In this document: piece by piece, positions 15,109-21,997 of the stretch
Numbering within the stretch: position 1 is the first letter of the stretch
Layout of the letters: each line of letters starts with the position of its first letter
DNA from: an uncultured Clostridia bacterium
GTDB lineage: Bacteria > Bacillota > Clostridia > TANB77 > CAG-508
Length of the DNA stretch: 22,988 bases
NCBI GenBank assembly: GCA_947630255.1
Contig: CANRGU010000008.1
Location: 1-22,988, forward strand
Direction of reading: 5' to 3'
Notes under the pieces: model-generated
What the model was told of the DNA's origin: nothing
The model's input: the letters and a program-made list of their open reading frames with translations, nothing else
The model's database searches: none
Made by a program: the position numbers and the translations under genes

Positions 15109-15140
15109 TGTGCGGTCTGGTAAACTTTACACATTATCTA
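15102..15140 (+). promoter_or_regulatory. Perfect 11-bp hairpin at the end of the small RHH gene
   Basis: TAGATAATGTG pairs exactly with CACATTATCTA across a 17-base loop. It contains the RHH stop codon and is not followed by a U tract, so it may be an RNA structure limiting readthrough or stabilising the message rather than a plain terminator. Confidence 0.55.
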
Positions 15141-15146
15141 ACACAC

Positions 15147-15166
15147 AAATACTTTGCAAAGTATTT
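15147..15166. promoter_or_regulatory. Perfect 20-bp palindrome over a -35 box, candidate operator
   Basis: AAATACTTTGCAAAGTATTT is fully self-complementary. It covers the -35 box of the promoter at 15154-15183. A further half site CAAAGTATTT lies at 15202-15211, after the start of the transcript. This is the expected layout for a dimeric repressor, a different one from the TGACAT-binding protein. Confidence 0.7.
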
Positions 15167-15183
15167 CTATGTTTAATTATACT
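15154..15183 (+). promoter_or_regulatory. Promoter for the 15240-16462 genes
   Basis: TTGCAA (15154-15159), 18 bases, TATACT (15178-15183). The gene at 15240 starts about 50 bases downstream. Confidence 0.6.
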
Positions 15184-15239
15184 ATATAGAAATCCTTTTG
15201 TCAAAGTATTTTGGAAAATTTGATAGGAGGATTTTTATT

Positions 15240-15617
15240 ATGGCAAAATTAAATGTTATTTACAGAATGAAAGATGATGAGAAAGATTATTTTAAAGGAA
15301 AAACATATTATACAATCTCATTTGAAAATGGAAATACAGAAATAAGCATAGCACCAGAAGAAACAAGAAAACTAGCAGACATAGTGCATGACATAGAAAA
15401 AGAATTACAAAATAAGTTTTATTTACAAGAAAACAAAGGATTTGAACTAGATGATGTAACTAAGGCAGTAATAGAACTTGAAAAAGAACAAGAAGATAGA
15501 ATAGATAATGTTGTTTATAACTTTTGTAAAAACAATTATCAAAAAGTATTAGAGGGGAAAACAACACTAGATTACTTAATAAATGTATTAGAAAAAGAAG
15601 GTGTTGCAAATGCTTAA
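15240..15617 (+). CDS. Unknown protein of the antirepressor cassette (125 aa)
   Basis: I chose ATG 15240, preceded by taggagg; no start upstream has a site. The first half is beta-like (LNVIYRMKDDEKDYFKGKTY, then YTISFENGNTEISI). The second half is helical and acidic (ETRKLADIVHDIEKELQNKF). No family is recognised. It is under its own operator-controlled promoter and leads into a small membrane protein and the antirepressor, so a regulatory role in the same switch is likely. Confidence 0.7.
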   Translation: MAKLNVIYRMKDDEKDYFKGKTYYTISFENGNTEISIAPEETRKLADIVHDIEKELQNKFYLQENKGFELDDVTKAVIELEKEQEDRIDNVVYNFCKNNYQKVLEGKTTLDYLINVLEKEGVANA

Positions 15618-15711
15618 TTATTGGGGAATATTTTTTACTTTTGGAATACCTAGTTTTGTTTGGATTATAGAAATAATATTTACTTTAAAGGAGGAATTTA
15701 AACATGAATGA
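15610..15711 (+). CDS. Tiny membrane protein (33 aa)
   Basis: ATG 15610 overlaps the previous stop by eight bases and the frame ends at TGA 15709-15711, overlapping the antirepressor start by eight bases. Most of the peptide is one hydrophobic segment (YWGIFFTFGIPSFVWIIEII). Overlaps at both ends and the upstream aagg support real, coupled translation, but it is short and could be only a spacer frame. Confidence 0.45.
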   Translation: MLNYWGIFFTFGIPSFVWIIEIIFTLKEEFKHE

Positions 15712-16462
15712 ATTACAAATATTTAAGAATGATGAATTTGGAGAAATGAGAGTATTAGAAATAAATAATGAACCTTATTTTGTTGCAAAAGATGTGTGTG
15801 AAATTTTAGATATAAAAAATACTACACAAGCAATAGGTAGACTAGATGAAGATGAACGCACTATGTTAAACATAGGTCGTCAGGGAAATACTAATTTAGT
15901 AAATGAATATGGACTATATAATTTAATATTAGCAAGTAGAAAAAAAGAAGCAAAAAAATTTAAAAGATGGGTAACTCATGAAGTATTACCAGCTATAAGA
16001 AAAACAGGTGGATATATAGCAGGAGAGGAGGAGATGTCAGAAGATGAACTCGTGTTAAAGGCAATGCAAGTTTTAAATAGAAAAGTGGAGGCATTAGAAT
16101 TAAGAGCAGAACAGCAACAACAATTAATAGGAGAGCTTAAACCAAAGGCAGATTATACAGATAAAATACTACAAAATAAAGGACTAGTAACAATAACAGC
16201 AATAGCAAAAGACTATGGAATGTCTGGGGAAAAAATGAATGAAAAACTCCACGAATTAGGAATACAATATAAGCAAAGTGGACAATGGTTTTTATATGAG
16301 AAATATCATAATAATGGTTATACTCATAGTGAAACAATAGATTTGACACATAGAGATGGAACAAGATTTGTAAAGATGAACACCAAATGGACACAAAAAG
16401 GAAGATTGTTTTTATATAACTTATTAAAAGAAAATGACATTGTTCCAGTAATAGAAAAATAA
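15704..16462 (+). CDS. ant: Phage antirepressor, BRO-N plus KilA-C type
   Basis: The start ATG 15704 follows aaaggagg. Residues 1-105 are a BRO-N domain: LEINNEPYFVAKDVCEILDI, LDEDERTMLN, NLVNEYGLYNLILASRKKEA, then KRWVTHEVLPAIRKTGGYI. A coiled linker follows (about 110-150). The C-terminal domain (LVTITAIAKDYGMSGEKMN, QWFLYEKYHNNGY, WTQKGRLFLYNLL) is the phage antirepressor KilA-C type. It would bind and inactivate a prophage repressor, pushing the phage to lytic growth. It is controlled by RHH-type genes next to it. Confidence 0.92.
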   Translation: MNELQIFKNDEFGEMRVLEINNEPYFVAKDVCEILDIKNTTQAIGRLDEDERTMLNIGRQGNTNLVNEYGLYNLILASRKKEAKKFKRWVTHEVLPAIRKTGGYIAGEEEMSEDELVLKAMQVLNRKVEALELRAEQQQQLIGELKPKADYTDKILQNKGLVTITAIAKDYGMSGEKMNEKLHELGIQYKQSGQWFLYEKYHNNGYTHSETIDLTHRDGTRFVKMNTKWTQKGRLFLYNLLKENDIVPVIEK

Positions 16463-16468
16463 AAAAAC

Positions 16469-16500
16469 AGCATCAGATTAAAATCTGGTGCTTTTATTAT
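16469..16500 (+). terminator. Terminator of the antirepressor cassette
   Basis: AGCATCAGAT and ATCTGGTGCT form a ten-pair stem with one A-G type mismatch or wobble around TAAA, followed by TTTTATTAT. It ends the cassette before the Dit gene. Confidence 0.8.
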
Positions 16501-16518
16501 ACAAAAAAGAGGTGCAAA

Positions 16519-17373
16519 ATGGTAAGAGAATTTTATATAGAAAATGAAACAGGACAACGTTTTTCTATGATGGATATAGAAAAGGGTTGTTTTTTAAGTT
16601 CTCCAACAGGGCTTGGTATTTCTTATGATATTCAATACGAGCAAATAGGAAATAATTTTATCCCAAATTCTAAAAAAAATACACAAGGGCAACCAGGTGG
16701 AGAATTAATATTTAAAAAATATGACAACTATAGAAAATTTATAGATTTTGTAGAAAATGCAGAAAATTTAAAATTTGTTTATAAAATACCTTTCGAGAAT
16801 GGACTTAAAGAATATTTTAGAGATATAGATATATCTAGTATTGATAAAACTGAAATCGGTACAGATGCAGTTTTAAGAGTTCCTGCGATATTTAATTGTA
16901 AAACACTGTGGTATGAAGAAAATACAATTATTTATACTATTGAACCACAAACAGATGAGATTCGTTGGGATTTTAGATGGGATAGTAAATTCTCTGATTA
17001 TAATAATAGAAATTTAAATTATATCAATAATGGACATATAGAAGCACCAGTTCTAATAGAAATTGATGGAAATGTAATTAATCCTAAAATTGAACTTTAT
17101 GTTGAAGGAAAATTATATCAAACAGTAGAAATTACAGCTGAAATTAAAGAATATGAAAAGTTAATATATGACACTAGAGAAAATCAATTTTGTATTGATA
17201 GACAAAATACAGATGGAAGTAGAACAAGTCTATTTAGTTTAGATAATATAAAATTTGAAAATGATAATGTTATAAGACTTCCATGTGGTAGAAGTTGTGA
17301 AATTAGACTTACAGCAGACAATGAAGTTCTTAATGCTAGAATAACAATATTCCCTCGATATAAAGCAGTTTAA
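16519..17373 (+). CDS. Distal tail protein (Dit)
   Basis: The start ATG 16519 follows agaggtg. The 284-residue product opens with REFYIENETGQRF and has SSPTGLGISYDIQYEQIGNN, then GGELIFKKYDNYRKFIDFVE and FKNCKT-like NCKTLWYEEN in the middle. These are features of siphoviral Dit proteins, which form the hexameric ring joining tube to baseplate. The second half is a galectin-like beta domain. It resumes the tail operon after the cassette. Confidence 0.88.
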   Translation: MVREFYIENETGQRFSMMDIEKGCFLSSPTGLGISYDIQYEQIGNNFIPNSKKNTQGQPGGELIFKKYDNYRKFIDFVENAENLKFVYKIPFENGLKEYFRDIDISSIDKTEIGTDAVLRVPAIFNCKTLWYEENTIIYTIEPQTDEIRWDFRWDSKFSDYNNRNLNYINNGHIEAPVLIEIDGNVINPKIELYVEGKLYQTVEITAEIKEYEKLIYDTRENQFCIDRQNTDGSRTSLFSLDNIKFENDNVIRLPCGRSCEIRLTADNEVLNARITIFPRYKAV

Positions 17374-17385
17374 AGGGGGTACAAT

Positions 17386-18639
17386 ATGAATGAGAAAAAC
17401 CAATTAACAGTAACTTTCAATGGAGGAAGTTACTTAGCAAAATATAATGAACAAACTGATTATTACGAAATAGATTTAGAAGCACCTTCTGAAAAAGGTG
17501 GAATATATGTTGCAGAATTAAGTTATACAAATAGTTTACAACAAAAATATGAAGATAGTATTGATATTCAAGTATTCATAAAAGAAGCAATTAAAGTAGA
17601 AACGAATAAAGTATTTATGTGGATATTTGATTATAAAGATTTTTCAGTAAAAGATATAGTAGAAATAGCAGACTATGAAATTAATATAGATGAAGAAACA
17701 AATAAGAAAACAATAATAAAAGTTTTAAAAAAGAATACAGCTAAGGCAAGAGATATTATTGCAATAAAAAAGAATAATGAAGTAGTATATTGGGGAACTA
17801 TTGAAAATATTAGCAATGAAGATGGAAATAAACTTTACGAATATACAATTAAATATATAACTAATATATTTGACCAAACTGTAGAATTAAAAAATGAAAA
17901 TATAATTAAAGAAACAGGAGTAGAAGATTTTATAGCTGATGCAATATATAGAAATTTCATAACTAATGAAGATACATTTGTTAATCTTGCTTGGCTTGAA
18001 ATAGAAGTAAAAACTCATACAAAAAAACAAACAAGTGTAACTAATGTAGAAAATAATATATACAACTTGCATACATGGGCAACTAACTGTACACAGAATT
18101 ATGATATTGTGTACAGTTTTTCTATTGCAAACAAAAAATTCAAAATGACAATCGAAAGTAAAGAATACAATAAAGAATTGATTGATGTAATTGCTCAGGC
18201 TATTTCTAATTATTCTGAAGTTTTTGAAACAGATGTAGTAAGTAAAGTAATAGTTTTATATAACAAGAAAAATGGTGTTGAAAGCAAAGGTAATTATACA
18301 TTGTATTTACTTATAGACAGAACAACAACGACAGATAAAACGAATCAAAATAGAGCAGAAGGTAGGACAATTACAACATTTACTGAAAATTTTGAAGATG
18401 CAGAGCAAACTGCATTAGATTCAATGAAATCTAATTTGTACAATCACAATATAACTTTTAATTATTATGATAGATTTTTAAAAGTTGGTACACCAATAGC
18501 AATTAAAACAAGAGAGTCATTAATTTTTGATACTTATATATCTGCAATAAAAATTACAAATAGCAAATTTATTGAATACACATGTGGAAATATAAGAATT
18601 AATCTAATAGACAAATTATTAAAAGAAAGGAAGAATTAA
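17386..18639 (+). CDS. Baseplate/tail-tip (Tal-position) protein
   Basis: The start ATG 17386 follows aaaggggg. The 417-residue protein starts with a small beta domain (QLTVTFNGGSYLAKYNEQTD) and continues with WGTIENISNEDGNKLYEYTI and SLIFDTYISAIKI, the pattern of tail-tip hub proteins that follow Dit. It has no peptidase domain that I can see, so it is probably the structural hub only. Confidence 0.75.
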   Translation: MNEKNQLTVTFNGGSYLAKYNEQTDYYEIDLEAPSEKGGIYVAELSYTNSLQQKYEDSIDIQVFIKEAIKVETNKVFMWIFDYKDFSVKDIVEIADYEINIDEETNKKTIIKVLKKNTAKARDIIAIKKNNEVVYWGTIENISNEDGNKLYEYTIKYITNIFDQTVELKNENIIKETGVEDFIADAIYRNFITNEDTFVNLAWLEIEVKTHTKKQTSVTNVENNIYNLHTWATNCTQNYDIVYSFSIANKKFKMTIESKEYNKELIDVIAQAISNYSEVFETDVVSKVIVLYNKKNGVESKGNYTLYLLIDRTTTTDKTNQNRAEGRTITTFTENFEDAEQTALDSMKSNLYNHNITFNYYDRFLKVGTPIAIKTRESLIFDTYISAIKITNSKFIEYTCGNIRINLIDKLLKERKN

Positions 18640-18641
18640 AA

Positions 18642-19655
18642 ATGCTAAAAGGACATGTTTTTTCAAAGCAATTATTTGGAAATCCAATATTTGCTTTATT
18701 TATTAATACTTTTTTAAATGGTAAAAATGGAGTAAGCAACAACTACAAAAATGGAATGGCTGTTAGTTTTAGTGGTCCAAACATAACTATTCAAAGTGGA
18801 GCTGTTTGTATTCAAGGTAGATTTTTAGAAGAAGATTCATATACAACTATTCCTGCTGGAACAGACAGTGCTTATTGTAAATTGGTAATTGAAATAGATT
18901 TAGATAAACAAAATAGTGAAAGCGAGTTTGTTCAAGGAGCATATAAGATAGTAAAAGGAAGCGGAAGTTATCCTGCTCTAACTCAAACAGATATTGTAAA
19001 AAATAATTCTGGAATATATCAATATGAGTTAGCTAGATTTAGAACTTCAAGTAGCGGAATATTAGAGTTTCAAGATATGAGAACATTTTTAGATTTTCAA
19101 AGTATTTATGATGCAATACAGACTGAATATAGAGAAATTTTGAAACAATTACAGGAAGAATTTGCGAATGTAGAAGATGGAAGTGCTTATTTATTAAAAT
19201 CAGGTGGAAAAATTGAAGGAGATTTAGAAGTTACAGGTAGTATTAATGGAACTGTAAATAAATCTAAAGATAGTGAAATTGCAGACAAACTAAGTAATGC
19301 AAGAAAAATAACTTTATCAGGAGCAGTAAGCGGTAATGCAGATTTTGATGGAAGTAAAAATGTAATTATAAATACAAATCTATCAAATATTGCAGTATTG
19401 ACTGGGAAAATAAGTTTGTCAAATGGAAGTGGAAATGTACAAATAAATTATCCTTCTGGATTTAATATGAATAATTGCGTACCAATTTCGTATGGATGTG
19501 TTTACAATTCTGGAGGTTGGTGGGGATTTGGATATGTACAAAGTGCTATTAGTACAGGAGTAAGATTGTCTTCTAGTAGTTTGACTTTTTATGCAGATGG
19601 AGGAGCTATAAGTGGTAACCAAAATTACAAAGTAGTTCTTATGAAAATATCATAG
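18642..19655 (+). CDS. Tail fibre or upper baseplate protein
   Basis: The start ATG 18642 follows aaaggaag. The 337-residue protein has GNITIQSG-like ITIQSGAVCIQGRFLEEDSY near the start, as in upper baseplate proteins. A helix (AIQTEYREILKQLQEEFANV) is followed by a fibre shaft (RKITLSGAVSGNADFDGSKN) and a small globular C-terminal tip with many G, S and Y residues. It probably connects the hub to the receptor-binding parts. Confidence 0.82.
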   Translation: MLKGHVFSKQLFGNPIFALFINTFLNGKNGVSNNYKNGMAVSFSGPNITIQSGAVCIQGRFLEEDSYTTIPAGTDSAYCKLVIEIDLDKQNSESEFVQGAYKIVKGSGSYPALTQTDIVKNNSGIYQYELARFRTSSSGILEFQDMRTFLDFQSIYDAIQTEYREILKQLQEEFANVEDGSAYLLKSGGKIEGDLEVTGSINGTVNKSKDSEIADKLSNARKITLSGAVSGNADFDGSKNVIINTNLSNIAVLTGKISLSNGSGNVQINYPSGFNMNNCVPISYGCVYNSGGWWGFGYVQSAISTGVRLSSSSLTFYADGGAISGNQNYKVVLMKIS

Positions 19656-19667
19656 GAGGGATCCTAT

Positions 19668-19841
19668 ATGGCAACAAAAATAATAGAAAAGATAATAGAG
19701 CCAAGCAAAATTTCTGTTGGCTCTACTTTTAAATTAAAGATAAGAATAGATAAACAAAAATACACATTAGGAGATTTGAAAAAAGTAAAATGTAGTTATT
19801 TAAAAACATTAACTTGTAAAGAAATCAATGAAGGAGGCTAG
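19668..19841 (+). CDS. Small tail-associated protein (57 aa)
   Basis: ATG 19668 follows ataggaggg, and the frame ends at TAG 19839-19841, three bases before the next ATG. The product begins MATKIIEKIIEPSKISVGST and goes on FKLKIRIDKQKYTLGDLKKV. Small proteins of this size and style, with a beta opening then YTxxDLK-type repeats, are common between fibre genes in phages of Firmicutes. No function is known. It was short enough to be missed by a simple ORF search. Confidence 0.65.
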   Translation: MATKIIEKIIEPSKISVGSTFKLKIRIDKQKYTLGDLKKVKCSYLKTLTCKEINEGG

Positions 19842-19844
19842 AAA

Positions 19845-20310
19845 ATGATAACAGAAAAATATGGGTTGCAAACTTTTGAAGATACTGATTTAGCAGATTT
19901 ACCAAATTATTCTAAGACTATGAATGATGCAATTATAGAAGCATTAGACAATAATAAAGGAGAACCAGGAAAGGAAGGACCTCCTGGACCAGCTGGAGGA
20001 GTAAATAGTATAAATGGATTACAAGGAGATATAGTAGAGACACGCTACAATACAACATTAATGGAAAATTTAATAAGCACAGAGCTAGAAATACCAGCAA
20101 ATTATAAAGTAGGAACAAATTGTTTACAAGTATATTTTGAAGGAGAATTATTAGAAAAAGACATACATTATGAAGAAGTAGGAGAACCAGATTCTATAAG
20201 TAACAAAATAAAAATAGACTGGCTAACAAAGTGGAAAGAAGAAACAGGAGAAGATGAACTAATCTTCTCTTTTATTATACAACGGAACTTATGAGGAGGC
20301 GAGTGTATGA
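19845..20310 (+). CDS. Collagen-like fibre protein, needing a +1 shift at CGG 20283
   Basis: The start ATG 19845 follows aaggagg. Residues 1-38 are an N-terminal anchor, then a short collagen-type repeat (GEPGKEGPPGPAGG), then a beta domain that ends FSFIIQ. The zero frame reads CGG 20283 as arginine and stops at TGA 20292-20294 (RNL). A +1 shift to GGA 20284 gives GTYEEASV and a stop TGA at 20308-20310 that overlaps the next ATG in the common ATGA manner. That overlap supports the shifted frame as the original end. The shifted product has 154 residues. Here the unshifted protein is only slightly shorter and could work too. Confidence 0.72.
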
Positions 20311-20804
20311 AAGCACCTCAAATATATGAATTAATGAAAAAATTAAAAGAAGAGAAAAATGAAAAATACTATAAAGTTGGGGAGACTTGCAACTTGGTTA
20401 CAAAAGGAATGTTGATCACAGGTGGATATATATCTGGTGGAAGAAAAGTAATAGTAGCTTCTGTTGTTCTATCAAAAAAGGTTTTATCTGATATAAAAAG
20501 CGCATCAATAAAAGAATTTGACATAGTTTTTAGAAATCAGAATGGATATATAACTCTACCAAAGCAGTCTGGAGGAACTGTTAATTGCACTGAAAATAGT
20601 GATTTTAGTTCTACAGAGTGCACTATTGTTTCAGAAAATACTATTCAAGTTGCATTTAATGCAAAAGAAGATTTTGTTATTAACGGAAGTCAAACAGCTG
20701 TAACTAATAATACACCAATTGCATTGCAAATAAATAAATTAATATTAGAATTTTCAAATATAGCAAGTGATGAGAGCATAGAAGGACCAGAAATGTTTGA
20801 TTAG
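20307..20804 (+). CDS. Fibre-tip-like protein, copy 1
   Basis: The start ATG 20307 follows aggaggcg. The 165-residue product starts MKAPQIYELMKKLKEEK, a helix that probably anchors it to a fibre, then a beta-sandwich (GGRKVIVASVVLSKKVLSDI, FDIVFRNQNGYITLPKQSGG, ending NNTPIALQINKLILEFSN). Proteins of this form are found after fibre genes in phages of Firmicutes and are likely receptor-binding tips. A paralogue lies at 21169. Confidence 0.68.
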   Translation: MKAPQIYELMKKLKEEKNEKYYKVGETCNLVTKGMLITGGYISGGRKVIVASVVLSKKVLSDIKSASIKEFDIVFRNQNGYITLPKQSGGTVNCTENSDFSSTECTIVSENTIQVAFNAKEDFVINGSQTAVTNNTPIALQINKLILEFSNIASDESIEGPEMFD

Positions 20805-20823
20805 AAAACGAAGGAGGTAAAAG

Positions 20824-21081
20824 GTGGATAATTCGATAATAGTAGCTATAATTACTGGTGGAATGTCACTATTAGGAGTAGTGATAAGTAATTATTCAGC
20901 AAATAAGAAAACAGAAGCACAATTAGATAAGCATCAAGCAGTAACAGATACTAAAATAGTTGAATTAACAAGAGAAGTACGAGAACACAACAATTTTGCC
21001 AAAAGGATGCCAGTTGTGGAAGAACAAATAAAAGTGATAAATCACAGAATAGAAGATTTAGAAAGGAAGAAGGTAGATTAA
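20824..21081 (+). CDS. Small membrane protein with coiled coil, XhlA/holin-accessory type
   Basis: I use GTG 20824, six bases after aaggagg. Residues 2-22 are a membrane segment (NSIIVAIITGGMSLLGVVIS), followed by a charged helix (VELTREVREHNNFAKRMPVV) ending IKVINHRIEDLERK. This form is typical of small phage proteins annotated as XhlA-like, placed before the holin. It may help place the lysis proteins at the membrane. Confidence 0.7.
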   Translation: MDNSIIVAIITGGMSLLGVVISNYSANKKTEAQLDKHQAVTDTKIVELTREVREHNNFAKRMPVVEEQIKVINHRIEDLERKKVD

Positions 21082-21082
21082 C

Positions 21083-21172
21083 ATGAAAATACATCAAACC
21101 CTTGGCGCTGTAAGAGAGAGAGAGAGAGAGAGCAGTAATTTAGTGAACAAAAAAAGAGGTGATTTAAAATGA
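21083..21172 (+). CDS. Small open frame carrying an (AG)10 run
   Basis: ATG 21083 opens a 29-codon frame (MKIHQTLGAVRERERERESS...) that ends at TGA 21170-21172, overlapping the next ATG as ATGA. The ribosome binding site is weak. The Arg-Glu run is made by a dinucleotide repeat, so slipped replication would shift this frame. It may be a leader peptide coupling translation of the next gene, or non-coding. Confidence 0.35.
   Translation: MKIHQTLGAVRERERESSNLVNKKRGDLK
21113..21132 (+). repeat. (AG)10 microsatellite
   Basis: Ten uninterrupted AG units, the only such run in the window. It sits just before a fibre-tip gene, where phase-variable repeats are found in other phages and bacteria. Length changes would alter spacing or the frame of the small upstream ORF. 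Confidence 0.9.
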
Positions 21173-21631
21173 AAGCACCTCAAAAATACGAAGAAATGAA
21201 AAAACGTAAGATGTTAGAAAACCAAATTCAAGATGAATTGTATTATAAACCTGGAGATAGTATTAGTTTAGGAAAAGATGATGTAAGAGTTTATATGAAT
21301 GGCATGCTGACTTCTGGACGAACTAAAGTATTTGCTACATTATCATTAAGCAAAAGACTAGATAAAATTAATAGTATTGTAATAAAAAATGTTGAAGTAG
21401 TTTTTAGAAATTATCAGGGTTATTTTTTTCATGACCAGAATGACTCAATATATACATTAGATCAATTAACAAATTCATCAGCGACAAAAGTCGAAGGAAG
21501 TAATAACATGATAACTTTATTATTACGGACAAGCAAGCTCATTTTTAATAGATACAACAAAACAAACTACTGCTGATAATAATTCTCCAGTATCGTTAGA
21601 ATTTATAAACTTAGAATTAGAATTTAAATAA
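21169..21631 (+). CDS. Fibre-tip-like protein, copy 2, needing a +1 shift at CGG 21526
   Basis: The start ATG 21169 follows agaggtg. The N-terminus MKAPQKYEEMKKRKM and the sandwich (GRTKVFATLSLSKRLDKI, VEVVFRNYQGYF) match copy 1. The zero frame reads CGG 21526 and stops at TGA 21574. Skipping C to GGA 21527 gives GQASSFLIDTTKQTTADNNS then PVSLEFINLELEFK and a stop at 21629-21631. That end aligns with NNTPIALQINKLILEFS of copy 1, which is a strong internal check that the +1 frame is the right one. The product has 153 residues. Likely a receptor-binding tip. Confidence 0.75.
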
Positions 21632-21657
21632 GGTAAAAATCAAGGAGGTGAATTAGT

Positions 21658-21855
21658 ATGAGTAATAAAGTATATGATGTTTTAAAATGGATAGCAATAG
21701 TATTTTTGCCAGCACTAACAACTTTCGTTGGTGTAATATTGCAATGTTTCGATGTAGGATGCACAGACATTGTACTTACAATAATGACCGCATTTGATGT
21801 ATTTTTAGGTGCTGTACTTCAAATATCTAATGCAAATTATAAAAAGAATAATTAA
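21658..21855 (+). CDS. Holin, phage Dp-1/LLH type
   Basis: The start ATG 21658 follows aaggaggtg. The 65-residue protein has two hydrophobic segments (LKWIAIVFLPALTTFVGVIL and DIVLTIMTAFDVFLGAVLQI) separated by a short loop, and a basic tail. The KVYDVLKWIA opening and TAFDVFLGA second segment are typical of small phage holins that release or permit the endolysin. It directly precedes the lysin genes. Confidence 0.85.
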   Translation: MSNKVYDVLKWIAIVFLPALTTFVGVILQCFDVGCTDIVLTIMTAFDVFLGAVLQISNANYKKNN

Positions 21856-21874
21856 TATGGTAAGGAGAATAATT

Positions 21875-21997
21875 ATGGAAGAAAAAATAGAAGAGGAAAT
21901 ACAAACAGTATTTAATGAAGATGCTATTGATATATTAGTTGAAGATGGACAAGTAGAAAATCAAGAAAAATCTGAACAAGAGGAGGTACATAAATAA
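21875..21997 (+). CDS. Small acidic protein between holin and endolysin (40 aa)
   Basis: I chose ATG 21875, preceded by aaggagaa; an upstream frame start within the holin gene has no site. The product is very acidic (EEKIEEEIQTVFNEDAIDIL). It overlaps the endolysin start by one base (TAATG). No family is recognised; it may modulate lysis or simply couple translation. Confidence 0.55.
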   Translation: MEEKIEEEIQTVFNEDAIDILVEDGQVENQEKSEQEEVHK

